In this document: positions 42,533 through 51,423 of the stretch, one piece after another
How positions within the stretch are numbered: position 1 is the first letter of the stretch
How the letters are laid out: each line of letters begins with the position of its first letter
Assembly (NCBI RefSeq): GCF_000265205.3
Contig: NC_018000.1
Location: 1,302,001-1,366,000 of the forward strand
Length of the DNA stretch: 64,000 nucleotides
Reading direction: 5' to 3'
Origin: Sinorhizobium fredii USDA 257
Lineage (GTDB): Bacteria > Pseudomonadota > Alphaproteobacteria > Rhizobiales > Rhizobiaceae
Notes under the pieces: generated by a model
Seen by the model: only the letters and a program-made list of their open reading frames with translations
Told to the model about the DNA's origin: nothing
Database searches by the model: none
Translations under genes and position numbers: made by a program

Positions 42533-43795
42533 CTATCGCCCATAGGCACCGGCCGGCGCACCCTCGACGGCGCGCCGCTTGAACTGGCGGATCGACGCGT
42601 TCATCCAAATCATCGAGATCGCGACGATCGCGAAGAGCAGCATGAAACAGCTCGACCAGAGGCCGGTCCAGTCCTTGAGGAAGCCGAAGGCGACCGGCAG
42701 GATGAAGCCGCCGAGGCCGCCCATCATGCCGACGACGCCGCCGACCGCGCCGACATGCTCCGGATAATAGGCGGGAATGTGCTTGTAGACGGCCGCCTTG
42801 CCGAGACTCATGACGAAGCCGAGCACGAAGGTGACGCCGACGAAGACGACCGGAGTGATCTGGAGCAAGGTGCCGCCCTCAGGCACGGAGAGAATGAGCG
42901 TTGCCACGGCGGACACGGCGAACATCGCATACATGATCTTGCGCGCGCCGATCCTGTCGGAAAGCGCGCCGCCATAAGCGCGGAAAATGCTGCCGGGAAT
43001 GGAGTAGGCCGCGGCGATCATGCCCGCCGTCTCGATGTTGAAACCGTAAACGCCAACCAGGTAACGCGGCAGCCAGAGCGCCAGGGCAACGAAGCCGCCG
43101 AAAGCGAAGAAGTAGTAAAGCGAGAAGCGCCAGACCTGGACATTCCTGAGCGGGGCGAATTCGCTGAGGAAGCTCCTGCGCGGCTGGTTCACCTCGCGGC
43201 GGGCGCGGAACTTCGGGTCGTCCTCGGTCGTGAACCAGAAGACGATTGCGGTGAGCAAGAGCACGGCCGCCCAAACCTCTGCAACCATTTGCCAGCCGAA
43301 TGCAACGAGAACGAACGGCGCCAGGAACTTGGTCACCGCCGCACCGACATTGCCGGCACCGAAGATGCCGAGTGCCGTACCCTGCTTTTCCGGCGGGAAG
43401 AACGGCGAGACATAGGCGACGCCGACGGCGAAGGAGCCGCCCGCAAGGCCGACGCCGAGGCCGGCGAGCAGCATCTCGGGAAAGGTCGTTGCATGGGCAA
43501 GGAGGAAGGTCGAGAGTGCGGCCGCCACCATGGTGACCGTATAGACTAGCCGACCGCCATAGCGGTTGGTCCAGATACCTAGCACGATGCGGATCAGCGA
43601 GCCGGTGAGGATTGGCATGCCGATCAGAAGACCGAACTGCGCTTCGCTGAGGCCAAGCTCCTGCTTGATGCGCACGCCGATGATCGAAAAAATCGTCCAC
43701 ACGGCAAAACAGATGGTGAAGGCGGTCGTCGAGACCCACAGGGCGCGCGCCTGTTGCTTTGCTGTAATCTTCTGTGTCTCGTGAACAGCGGACAT
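42533..43795 (-). CDS. NarK-type MFS transporter (nitrate/nitrite family)
   Basis: A 420-residue major facilitator with 12 helices. The NarK-type nitrate signature AGLGVGLAGGSFAVG is in helix 5 and the second glycine-rich motif GGVVGMMGGLGGFILP in helix 11. Arginines in SLIRI and GSIFRAYGG match the substrate-binding positions of nitrate carriers. It would exchange or import nitrate/nitrite. No nitrate reductase or nitrite reductase gene is in this window, so it is isolated. The ATG at 43795 follows GGGAGAA. Confidence 0.87.
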   Translation of the reverse strand: MSAVHETQKITAKQQARALWVSTTAFTICFAVWTIFSIIGVRIKQELGLSEAQFGLLIGMPILTGSLIRIVLGIWTNRYGGRLVYTVTMVAAALSTFLLAHATTFPEMLLAGLGVGLAGGSFAVGVAYVSPFFPPEKQGTALGIFGAGNVGAAVTKFLAPFVLVAFGWQMVAEVWAAVLLLTAIVFWFTTEDDPKFRARREVNQPRRSFLSEFAPLRNVQVWRFSLYYFFAFGGFVALALWLPRYLVGVYGFNIETAGMIAAAYSIPGSIFRAYGGALSDRIGARKIMYAMFAVSAVATLILSVPEGGTLLQITPVVFVGVTFVLGFVMSLGKAAVYKHIPAYYPEHVGAVGGVVGMMGGLGGFILPVAFGFLKDWTGLWSSCFMLLFAIVAISMIWMNASIRQFKRRAVEGAPAGAYGR

Positions 43796-44485
43796 AGCTT
43801 CTCCCGGCGCAACAGCGCCATTCGATCGTTGATCCTGGAAATGCCCCGAACAAAGCGCCTCGCTTGATCAGCGATTGGCGCTTCCACCGTGCTTAAGCAA
43901 CTTTGCTTCTGGTGCGCGACATTGGGCACCGCCGGCGACCTGCTCGGGCTTGGTTTTACGAACGCAAGTGACGTGCCAACTGAAGACTTCCCGGAAAATA
44001 AACGAATTCAAATAATTGCACTGCGAGGCAGCCAAGGCCCGCGGTTGATGTGCTCAAATATTAGTCCGCCACACCAGCCGTGATGAATTAATGGGCATGA
44101 ACTAGGAGCCCATCTGCATTTAGGTTCGGCGCAGCCAGTTTGCGCCTTGCAATGAGAGGCCGGACCGAAGTGCAGACCTTGTTCGGTCTGCCGGACGGGC
44201 AGGCGCTTATGGCGGTCTGCCCGGCAAAATCGGTACAAAATACGCGACGAATATCCAGGCTGCGCTGCAACACTCACCGTTCGAGCGCGGGAAAGTAATT
44301 TAGTAACCTTTATAATGGATTACGTGCATTTAAGTCATGTGCATGCTTTGGTTGCAAGACCTTGCAGGCATCGATGGCGAACGAACGCGACCACTGCCGC
44401 GCGAATGACTCGATCGGTACTTCTCACAGCTTTACCGGACAGGGGACATGACGACTTCCTGGATTTCGTTTGACAGGAGGATCGG
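43796..44485. other. Large intergenic region between divergent MFS and chemoreceptor genes
   Basis: About 690 bases with both promoters. I searched for FNR/NnrR-type boxes near the MFS gene and found none convincing. A GC-rich stretch at 44150-44230 carries repeated GGTCTGCC units. The 150 bases before the chemoreceptor gene are AT-rich. No supported gene; a minus-strand frame at 44008-44277 has no protein-like composition and no ribosome binding site. Confidence 0.45.
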
Positions 44486-46492
44486 ATGAACCGAATTTCA
44501 ATTTCTCTCAAAGCGTCGCTCGTCGGCGCCTTCGCCTTGCTGCTGCTGCTGCTTGTCGGGCAGGGCCTCTTTGCTCTGTCACTCGTCGGCGGGGTCTATC
44601 AGGACGTCGGGACTCTGGCGACCCGCTGGGTGCCCAGCGTCGACATCACCAACAAGATCAACACGGCCATTTCTGACCTTCGCGGCTCGCAAAACCGCCA
44701 TATTGTGAACCGCACCGACGCCGGCATGAAGCGCGCCGACGAGGCAATCGCCGCCGACCTCAAGAAGCTCGTCGAGAGAATGAAGATCTATGACGGGCTG
44801 GTTTCCGGATCGGAAGAGCGCGCGCTCTACGGCAAGTTCAAGGACGTGCTCGCCACCTATCTGAAGCAGCATGACGAGCTGATCGCGATGTCCCGCGCCG
44901 GCAAGAAAGACGAGGCCGGGGAGTTCCTGACAAGCGCCATGCGTCAGAGCTATAATGAACTGGATAAGCTCGCCGACGGCTTCCGCGATATCAATCTTGC
45001 CGGCGCGAAACAGAGCTACTTAGATAGTACGGCCGATTTCGCCAGCGCCCGCCTCACGACATTCGTGCTGCTCGGCATCGCCTGCCTTTCCGGACTCGGC
45101 GCCATGGCCTTTGCAATCGTTGGCATCTCGCGGCCGATCAATCGCACGACCGAGGTGATGCGCACGCTTTCTGACGGCGATCTCTCGGTCGAGATCCCCT
45201 TCACCGACCGGACCAACGAAATCGGCGAGATGGCGCGGGCCGTCGAGGTGTTCAAGCAGAACGGCATCAAGGTTCGCGAGCTGAACGCCCAGGAAGCGGC
45301 GCTGCAGGCGAAAAGCGCCGACCTGCAGTCGAGCATCGGTCAGGTCGTCTCGGCGGCGGTTGCCGGCGACTTCACCAAGCGCATCAGCAAGGCCTATGAA
45401 AACGCCGATCTCGACCGCTTCGCTGCCCAGGTCAACGAGCTCATCACCTCCGTCGACCGCGGCGTTGCGGAGACCCGCCGCGTCATCGCGGCGCTGGCCA
45501 AGGGTGATCTGACCGAAACGATGCGCGGCGAGTTCCAAGGCGCCTTCGGCGAGCTCAAGGACAACGTCAATCAGACGATGACGAATCTGCGCTCGGTGCT
45601 CGGTGAGGTACGCACCGCGATCGACACGATCAATGGCGGCGCCGGCGAGATGCGCATTGCCTCGGGCGACCTCTCGAAGCGCACCGAGCAGCAGGCCGCC
45701 TCCCTGGAAGAAACCTCCTCGGCGCTGGAGGAGATCACCGCCGCGGTGAAGAGCTCGACCGAGCGGGCGCTCGAGGCAAGCCACATGGTCGACGAGGCGC
45801 GGAAAAGCACCGAGCAGTCGAGCGCCGTCGTCAAGGATGCGGTCTCGGCGATGGGCAAGATCGAGCAGGCTTCCGGCGAAATCGGCCAGATCATCAACGT
45901 CATCGACGAGATCGCCTTCCAGACCAATCTCCTGGCGCTCAATGCCGGCGTCGAGGCGGCGCGCGCCGGCGAGGCCGGCAAGGGCTTCGCCGTCGTTGCC
46001 CAGGAGGTGCGCGAGCTGGCACAGCGCTCGGCCAATGCCGCGAAGGACATCAAGGCGCTAATCTCGCGTTCGGGCGAGCAAGTCGGCGCTGGGGTGAAGC
46101 TGGTGACGGCGACCGGCGCGGCGCTGACCCTCATCGAGAGCCATGTGATTAAGGTCAACGAGCACGTGCATTCGATCGCGACTGCCGCGCGCGAGCAGTC
46201 GACTGGACTGTCGGAGGTCAGCACGGCGGTCAACCAGATGGACCAGGTGACGCAGCAGAATGCGGCGATGGTGGAGGAATCGACGGCGGCGACTAACCGA
46301 CTGGCCGACGAGGCGGCGAACCTCGCCCGACTGATCGCCCGCTTCCAGCTCGAAATCGGCGCAGCACCGCGCGCTGCCGGCGCCGGCACGCGGCCAGTCG
46401 CCTCACCCGCTCGGGCCCTCACCCGTAAGCTCGCCGGCGCCTTCGGCGGCCGTGCGGCAACAGCCGCCGCCGCGGATTGGGAGGAGTTCTGA
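44486..46492 (+). CDS. Methyl-accepting chemotaxis protein with DWEEF tail
   Basis: A 668-residue chemoreceptor. TM1 is at about 8-33, a helical periplasmic sensor at about 34-186, TM2 at about 188-213, a HAMP at about 213-266, a second HAMP-like region at about 325-380, and the signalling domain at about 385-630 with the tip sequence [19 protein letters not shown]. The last five residues DWEEF match the CheR/CheB-binding tether (NWETF in E. coli), so it can be methylated and can assist other receptors. An ideal AGGAGG is six bases from the ATG. The ligand is not predictable. Confidence 0.94.
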   Translation: MNRISISLKASLVGAFALLLLLLVGQGLFALSLVGGVYQDVGTLATRWVPSVDITNKINTAISDLRGSQNRHIVNRTDAGMKRADEAIAADLKKLVERMKIYDGLVSGSEERALYGKFKDVLATYLKQHDELIAMSRAGKKDEAGEFLTSAMRQSYNELDKLADGFRDINLAGAKQSYLDSTADFASARLTTFVLLGIACLSGLGAMAFAIVGISRPINRTTEVMRTLSDGDLSVEIPFTDRTNEIGEMARAVEVFKQNGIKVRELNAQEAALQAKSADLQSSIGQVVSAAVAGDFTKRISKAYENADLDRFAAQVNELITSVDRGVAETRRVIAALAKGDLTETMRGEFQGAFGELKDNVNQTMTNLRSVLGEVRTAIDTINGGAGEMRIASGDLSKRTEQQAASLEETSSALEEITAAVKSSTERALEASHMVDEARKSTEQSSAVVKDAVSAMGKIEQASGEIGQIINVIDEIAFQTNLLALNAGVEAARAGEAGKGFAVVAQEVRELAQRSANAAKDIKALISRSGEQVGAGVKLVTATGAALTLIESHVIKVNEHVHSIATAAREQSTGLSEVSTAVNQMDQVTQQNAAMVEESTAATNRLADEAANLARLIARFQLEIGAAPRAAGAGTRPVASPARALTRKLAGAFGGRAATAAAADWEEF

Positions 46493-46599
46493 CCGGGGGG
46501 CCGTCTCTTTCCGGAAGGCAGGGCAACCAGCAATTCTGCACGATAGTCGATCCACGGGTCCACGAAGGGGCAGCGGCAACGCCGTTGCCCCTTCGCCGA

Positions 46600-47040
46600 G
46601 AACCGGCTGTTGCCCTCGGGAATCGCAACGAAACCGCCAAGCGCCTGCAGCAGGCCGAAAACGATGCCGAAGGCGAGAAGTCTGCGTAGGAAAGACTCGC
46701 CGCGAGGGTATCGGCGCTCGCGCCAACGCTTCTAGATAAAAACGCCTTCTAGATAAAATGGAATTACCAGATGGACCGCTAAGGCGAAGGCGAGGCCGAG
46801 CGGAACCGCCGCCGCGAATACCGTGCTCGCAGCCGCCGAGGCGGCAGAGTGGCGGCCAGCGCCAAGGTGACGGGCCAGCAAGGTGGCGAGACCGAAACCC
46901 AGCCCCTGCCCCACGGCCGAGACCGTGAGGAAAAGCGGCATGACGAGGCTGACGCCTGCGAGCGCCTCCGGTCCGAGAGCGCCGACGAAGAGACCTTTGA
47001 TCGTATGGTGCCCGGCACTCGCGGTAAGTGGCTTTCCGAG
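46600..47040 (-). pseudogene. Remnant of a MATE-family efflux transporter
   Basis: The minus strand encodes a MATE-like piece (TIKGLFVGALGPEALAGVSLVMPLF and the following helices to VHLVIPFYLEG) that then hits a stop at 46732. Further on, in other frames, appear GASADTLAASLSYA and RRLLAFGIVFGLLQALGGFV, which fit the next MATE segments. So the gene is truncated at both ends and shifted at least once. About a quarter of a normal 450-residue MATE protein remains. Confidence 0.62.
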
Positions 47041-47169
47041 CGGAGGTGATGACGGTCGCACCCGACCTCGCGTGGAGGGGAGGACCAGGCATCGAACACT
47101 CAGCTGGCCCGGTCGGGAACCGCTCGCGCGCGATTTCGTTCTCCCTTGTGACAAACGGAGTGTTGTACG

Positions 47170-47352
47170 ATGTTCACCCGAAATGATCGCCAAACGCCTG
47201 AAAAGCGGGCCTCAGTCAGCTTCCCCATCGGGGTCCTGCTGCTCGCCATTTGCGCCATCTTCGTCTACCTGACGATCGGCGGCGGCCTCTTGGAGGACGG
47301 AACCGACGCGGTTGTCTACACGCCGCAGGTCGCAGACACGACCGGTAGGTGA
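47170..47352 (+). CDS. Small single-helix membrane protein, 60 residues
   Basis: It has a basic N-terminus (TRNDRQTPEKRAS), one hydrophobic helix (about 17-37, FPIGVLLLAICAIFVYLTI) and a short acidic tail. A weak GGAG is nine bases upstream of the ATG. The composition is that of a real membrane protein, but the length and absence of a known family leave this uncertain. It lies between the MATE remnant and a proline-rich small gene. Confidence 0.5.
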   Translation: MFTRNDRQTPEKRASVSFPIGVLLLAICAIFVYLTIGGGLLEDGTDAVVYTPQVADTTGR

Positions 47353-47467
47353 ATAGCCTGGGTGCGAAGGTCCGACAAACGGTCGCGCGTCACCATCAGG
47401 CAAATCATTTCTGTAGGAACAATCGCAAGAACAGTGGGTTGTGCCGTCATATCAGGAGTTCCAGACG

Positions 47468-47674
47468 ATGACACCCGACCCTCTTGGCCCCGGCCCCGGC
47501 CCCGGCCCCGGACCGGGAATAATCCCGCCCAATCCGGTCCCGCCGCTCGGCATTCCCGATCCGCCGACAAAAGAGCCGCAACCGGACAAGCTTCCCGACG
47601 AAGAGCCCGGTAAGCCTCCACGGGAAACGGAAGAACCTCCAAACGCGACCGAAAAAACCGGCGGTTTCCTGTAA
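47468..47674 (+). CDS. Small proline-rich protein with a GP repeat
   Basis: A 68-residue protein of low complexity: a (GP)5-like repeat near the start (LGPGPGPGPGPG), then PPNPVPPLGIPDPPTKEP and an acidic Pro/Glu/Lys tail. The ATG at 47468 has AGGAG nine bases upstream; an in-frame ATG at 47441 is less well supported. It is probably disordered. The repeat DNA (CCCCGGCCCCGGCC) could expand or contract. Function unknown. Confidence 0.5.
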   Translation: MTPDPLGPGPGPGPGPGIIPPNPVPPLGIPDPPTKEPQPDKLPDEEPGKPPRETEEPPNATEKTGGFL

Positions 47675-47812
47675 GTCATCCGCTGTTGCAAGCGTGCGCG
47701 CTGACAAGACACCAGCCCGTTCCGGGGTCGCATCAATACAAGCGGCGATAGACGCTTGGGAACGAAGAGCATCGGCGGCAGTTAGGTGCGCCAAAAGCCA
47801 AGGGACGCCGAC

Positions 47813-48058
47813 ATGTTCAAGGCATGGAACGAATGCGTCATCGTGGATTTACCCGCTCTCGACGGTGTCCAGATCGTCTGGACACCGGCTGAAGCGGCAA
47901 GATTGCTCAGCGAGCATTGGCCGGTTACCCACGGGCGCGCCTACAACACTGCCCTTAACGCCTGTACCGATGCCATGCTGGGAACGGCCTCAGACGATCA
48001 GGCGCGGCGGACCTTTATCGCCGCGGTCGAGGAGGCGAAAATCAGGATGATGCGGTGA
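47813..48058 (+). CDS. DUF982 family protein
   Basis: An 81-residue protein of the DUF982 family, a small domain abundant in rhizobia. The typical pattern is clear: a strand-rich start, the A-x-x-LLSEHWP motif, GRAYNTALNACTDAMLGT and a closing helix AARRTFIAAVEEAK-like stretch. AGGGA is seven bases before the ATG at 47813. No biochemical role is known. Confidence 0.8.
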   Translation: MFKAWNECVIVDLPALDGVQIVWTPAEAARLLSEHWPVTHGRAYNTALNACTDAMLGTASDDQARRTFIAAVEEAKIRMMR

Positions 48059-48095
48059 GCCCACCACGCGCGGGCCGCCGCCCGCGCCAGAACCA

Positions 48096-48356
48096 TCAAC
48101 GCTCGTCGTCCGTCACCTTCGGGGGAACGCGGCCGGTATGGTGGACAGGATTGTCCTTTCCGCCTGCTTCAGTCGGCTTCTCGCGCCGCTCCGCAGTTCC
48201 GCTTCTGGCCGGCGGCTCGTCAGCCTGCTTGGTGCCGGACTCCTGAGCCTGATCTGACAAGGGTTTCGGCTCCACGGGCATCTCCTTCAAATCCGGCTTC
48301 CACGTCGGAGACGGCATCGGTTGATTTGTGAGCTCGTCGCGCTTGGGATTGCTCAT
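48096..48356 (-). CDS. Small hydrophilic protein, 86 residues
   Basis: A polar, probably disordered protein beginning MSNPKRDELTNQP, rich in Pro, Lys, Glu and Gly and ending PKVTDDER. AGGAGG lies nine bases before the ATG at 48356; a longer upstream frame has no protein-like start. I do not recognise a family. It is convergent with the DUF982 gene and divergent from the AI-2E-type permease. Confidence 0.6.
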   Translation of the reverse strand: MSNPKRDELTNQPMPSPTWKPDLKEMPVEPKPLSDQAQESGTKQADEPPARSGTAERREKPTEAGGKDNPVHHTGRVPPKVTDDER

Positions 48357-48498
48357 CGTCGTGATCCTCCTGCTCAGAGATTGAACCCCCGGCCCGCCCG
48401 AAGGTTCCTTGGCGCCGTCGGGCGTCTCGCAGATGGAACCTATCTTTTGACAAGTCCGTTCGGGTGGCGCCAAACTGCTCACAAAGGAGCGATTTCAC

Positions 48499-49575
48499 GT
48501 GGCGAAGGACGTTTCGGCCGAGGTAAGAGAAGCTCCAGATCAATTGCTGACGGCGCGACGCTCGCGGGCATTCGTCATCCTTGTCGCGATCGCGGCCGGA
48601 ATCGTCGTCTGCTACCTGTTGGCCCTGCCCTTCCTGCCTGCCCTGACCTGGGCCTTGGTCCTTGCGATCATGTTCCACCCGCTTCACCGGCGGATCTCGA
48701 AGGACCTGCGCTATCCGGAAATCGCCGCCGCCGCGACCGTGGCAATCGCCGCTTTCATTGTCGCCGTGCCACTCACCTTGATTGCCGAGCGGCTGGTCAA
48801 TGAGGCTGCCAGAGGCGCGCAGATCGTCGCGGAAGCGCTGAGGACCGGGAGTTGGCGCGATACCATCGCGAGCTATCCGCGCCTCGGGCTGGTCCTGCTC
48901 TGGATCGAAACCCAGCTTGACCTTGCCGGCCTCGCAGGCAATGCCGCAACACTGCTTACCAATTTCAGTGCGTCCCTCGTCCGCCGCTCGGTGGCGCAGA
49001 TCGTCGATGTCGTCCTGACGTTCTACTTCCTGTTCTATTTCCTGCGCGACGGGCGCGAAGCCTTGAACATGCTCAAGAACTACTCTCCTCTGGCCTCCGC
49101 AGAGATGAACAAGCTGTTCCTTCGCGTCAGCGAAACGGTCCATGCGATCGTTTTCGGAACCTTCGCCGTGGCGGTCGTGCAGGGGATGTTGGGCGGTCTG
49201 ATGTTCTGGCTGCTTGGCCTGCCGTCGCCGCTGCTCTGGGGTCTGGCCATGGGCCTGCTGGCGATGGTGCCGGTTCTCGGCGCCTTCATCGTCTGGGTTC
49301 CGGCCGCGCTGTCGCTCGCCTTGACCGGTGAATGGGGCAAGGCGTTGATCCTGACAGTCTGGGGAGCCGGCGTGGTCGCGACGGTGGACAATCTGCTCTA
49401 TCCGATGTTCGTCGGAGATCGGCTGAAGCTGCACACGGTGTTGGCATTCATGAGCATGATCGGCGGTATCATCGTTTTCGGGCCGGCGGGATTGGTGATC
49501 GGGCCGGTGATCTTCACGATGACACTGCTGTTGCTCGACATCTGGCGCGCGCACAACAAAGAAACCGACATATAG
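48499..49575 (+). CDS. AI-2E family (PerM/YdiK-type) membrane transporter
   Basis: A 358-residue polytopic membrane protein with two hydrophobic pairs at the N-terminus, a central soluble stretch, and about four helices at the C-terminus. The conserved PLLWGLAMGLLAMVPVLGAFIVW and DNLLYP motifs identify the family. Members have been linked to autoinducer-2 export or sodium/proton exchange; the cargo here is unknown. Translation starts at a GTG with AAAGGAGC upstream. Confidence 0.88.
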   Translation: MAKDVSAEVREAPDQLLTARRSRAFVILVAIAAGIVVCYLLALPFLPALTWALVLAIMFHPLHRRISKDLRYPEIAAAATVAIAAFIVAVPLTLIAERLVNEAARGAQIVAEALRTGSWRDTIASYPRLGLVLLWIETQLDLAGLAGNAATLLTNFSASLVRRSVAQIVDVVLTFYFLFYFLRDGREALNMLKNYSPLASAEMNKLFLRVSETVHAIVFGTFAVAVVQGMLGGLMFWLLGLPSPLLWGLAMGLLAMVPVLGAFIVWVPAALSLALTGEWGKALILTVWGAGVVATVDNLLYPMFVGDRLKLHTVLAFMSMIGGIIVFGPAGLVIGPVIFTMTLLLLDIWRAHNKETDI

Positions 49576-49605
49576 TCAATCGCCGCATCGTCCATGTCAG
49601 CTTCG

Positions 49606-50400
49606 CTACCGCAGAACTGCGGTTGCGTCGTTGCCATGGAGTTGCTCCGCCCTCCGCGCGCCTCCTTTGGCAGGCGGCTCGATTTCCAGCTCCACCAGGA
49701 TCGGGAGATGATCGGATGCGACCCGCGCCAGCGCACTGCTGTGCACCTTGCACCCGCCCACGCCTATCCCTTTGCCGACGAAGACGTGATCGAGCCGCAG
49801 GAGCGGCAGTCGGGAGGGGAAGGTTGGGCGCGGCTTGGCATTCGACTGGAGTTGCACGTCCTTCATATGCGCGGCCAACAGCTTGTAGGCGGCCGAGCGT
49901 GCAATGGCGTTGAGGTCGCCCGCCAGGATCACCCGCGAGTCCGCCTGCGCAATTCCGCCGAGCCAGCCGGGGCCGAGCAAGGTCGTTGCCTGACGGACCC
50001 GTTCCGAACCGCGCAGCCCGAGATGCGTGACGATGACCTGAAGCGTGACGTCAGCGAGCTCGATCTCCACCCAGAGCGCACCGCGCGGCTCTCCGGACGA
50101 CGGCAGCACGCCCGCCTTGACCAGGCGCATCGGCAAGGCCGTCAGTACCGCATCGCCGTACCGCTCGTCTTTCAGGTGAAGGGCGGGATGAAAATGCGCC
50201 TCCATGTTGAGGTGCGTGGCGATCATATGCGCCTGGTCCACGCCGCCGCTGCGAGCACGGCCGACGTCCACCTCCTGCAGGGCGATGATGTCGGGCCGGC
50301 ATTCGCTGATGACCGCGGCGATGCGCGCCGGGTCGAGCTTTCGGTCGGTCCCGAAGCAGCTGTGGACGTTGTAAGTCAGGAAACGTAGCGGTCGAGGCAT
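49606..50400 (-). CDS. Endonuclease/exonuclease/phosphatase (EEP) family protein, YbhP-like
   Basis: A 264-residue Mg-dependent phosphodiesterase/phosphatase fold with the motifs TYNVHSC, ALQEVD, VTHLGLRGSER, ILAGDLNA, RLDHVF and SDHLPI. In E. coli ybhP, clsB and ybhN form one cluster; here an EEP gene lies next to YbhN-type and PLD-type genes. This supports a role linked to phospholipid or cardiolipin metabolism rather than DNA repair; the substrate is not known. Confidence 0.9.
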   Translation of the reverse strand: MPRPLRFLTYNVHSCFGTDRKLDPARIAAVISECRPDIIALQEVDVGRARSGGVDQAHMIATHLNMEAHFHPALHLKDERYGDAVLTALPMRLVKAGVLPSSGEPRGALWVEIELADVTLQVIVTHLGLRGSERVRQATTLLGPGWLGGIAQADSRVILAGDLNAIARSAAYKLLAAHMKDVQLQSNAKPRPTFPSRLPLLRLDHVFVGKGIGVGGCKVHSSALARVASDHLPILVELEIEPPAKGGARRAEQLHGNDATAVLR

Positions 50401-50484
50401 GATCCAGTTTCGGCCCTGTCTTGCCGTTCGGGAACACGCGAGACCTGCTTTTCGTTCCGATGGACGGGCACAGGAACGAGGCCG

Positions 50485-51423
50485 ATGCCGAAGAAAATCA
50501 TTGCCAGACTATTTATAGTCGCTGCCATTGGCGTCGCTGCCTGGCTGATCTACCGGACACTCCGCCAATATACGTTCGACGAAATCGTCCGCTCCGTCCT
50601 GCAGATCCCCCTTGCGCATCTGTTGGCGGGGATCGCCTTCGTGTTCCTCTCCTATTTCTGCCTGACGCTGTTCGACACGCTCGCGGTGCGCTATGTCCGT
50701 CAGAAGCTCCCCTATCGTCACGTGGCGCTCGCCTCCTTCACCAGCCTGTCGATCGGCCACAATGTCGGCGTCGCAGCCCTGAGCAGCGGGGCGGTGCGAT
50801 ACCGATTCTATTCACGCTGGGGATTGAGCGTCGAGCAGGTCGCGAAAATCATTCTCTTCTGCGGCGTCACCGTCGGCCTCGGGCTCATGACCCTTGCCGG
50901 TCTTTGTTGCCTGATCATGCCGGGGAGCGTCGCGCAAATCATCGGCTTATCGGAAAGCGGCGCTCTATTTCTCGGCATCACCTGCCTCGCCGGCGCGATC
51001 GGCTATGTGACGCTCTCCGGTTTCTTGCGCGGTTCGCTTCGCCTGTTCCGCTGGTCGTTCGAAATGCCGCCGCTCACGATTGCCGCCGGCCAGGTCATCG
51101 TCGGCACCGCCAACTTCCTTTGCGTCAGCGCCTGCCTGCACCAACTGGTGCTCGCGTTCGGAAACGCCGGCTTCTTCGAAACCGCGACGGCCTATGTCGG
51201 CGCCAATCTGACGGCGCTCGTCAGCCACGTCCCGGGCGGCATCGGTGTGCTAGAGGCAACGATTGCCTTTTTGCTCGGGCAGTCTGCGAGCATCGGCGCA
51301 CTGATCGCTTTCAGGGCGATCTATTTTTTCCTGCCGCTGCCGCTCGGCTTAATTTCGCTGTCGATCGCGGAGTTGCGTCGCTGGGACAATGCAAGGAGCC
51401 TGGAAAGCAAGGCGAAAAGCTGA
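50485..51423 (+). CDS. YbhN/UPF0104 (lysylphosphatidylglycerol synthase TM-like) membrane protein
   Basis: A 312-residue membrane protein with about eight helices. The conserved IGHNVGVAALSSGAVRYRFYS and the late SHVPGGIGVLEA motif are the signature of the UPF0104/LPG_synthase_TM family. It is the integral-membrane part of the YbhP-ClsB-YbhN-type set. Its 3' end overlaps the phospholipase D gene on the opposite strand by 103 bases. Confidence 0.88.
   Translation: MPKKIIARLFIVAAIGVAAWLIYRTLRQYTFDEIVRSVLQIPLAHLLAGIAFVFLSYFCLTLFDTLAVRYVRQKLPYRHVALASFTSLSIGHNVGVAALSSGAVRYRFYSRWGLSVEQVAKIILFCGVTVGLGLMTLAGLCCLIMPGSVAQIIGLSESGALFLGITCLAGAIGYVTLSGFLRGSLRLFRWSFEMPPLTIAAGQVIVGTANFLCVSACLHQLVLAFGNAGFFETATAYVGANLTALVSHVPGGIGVLEATIAFLLGQSASIGALIAFRAIYFFLPLPLGLISLSIAELRRWDNARSLESKAKS

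Noticed and set aside
43796..43960. Looked for an FNR/NnrR box (TTGAT-N4-ATCAA) before the NarK-type gene; TTGATCAGCGATTGG at about 43865 was the nearest.
   Set aside because: The second half-site does not match, so it is not reported as a site.
44008..44277. Small minus-strand frame (89 codons) in the 690-base gap before the chemoreceptor gene.
   Set aside because: No ribosome binding site, low-quality composition rich in Arg, Cys and Ser, and no family resemblance.
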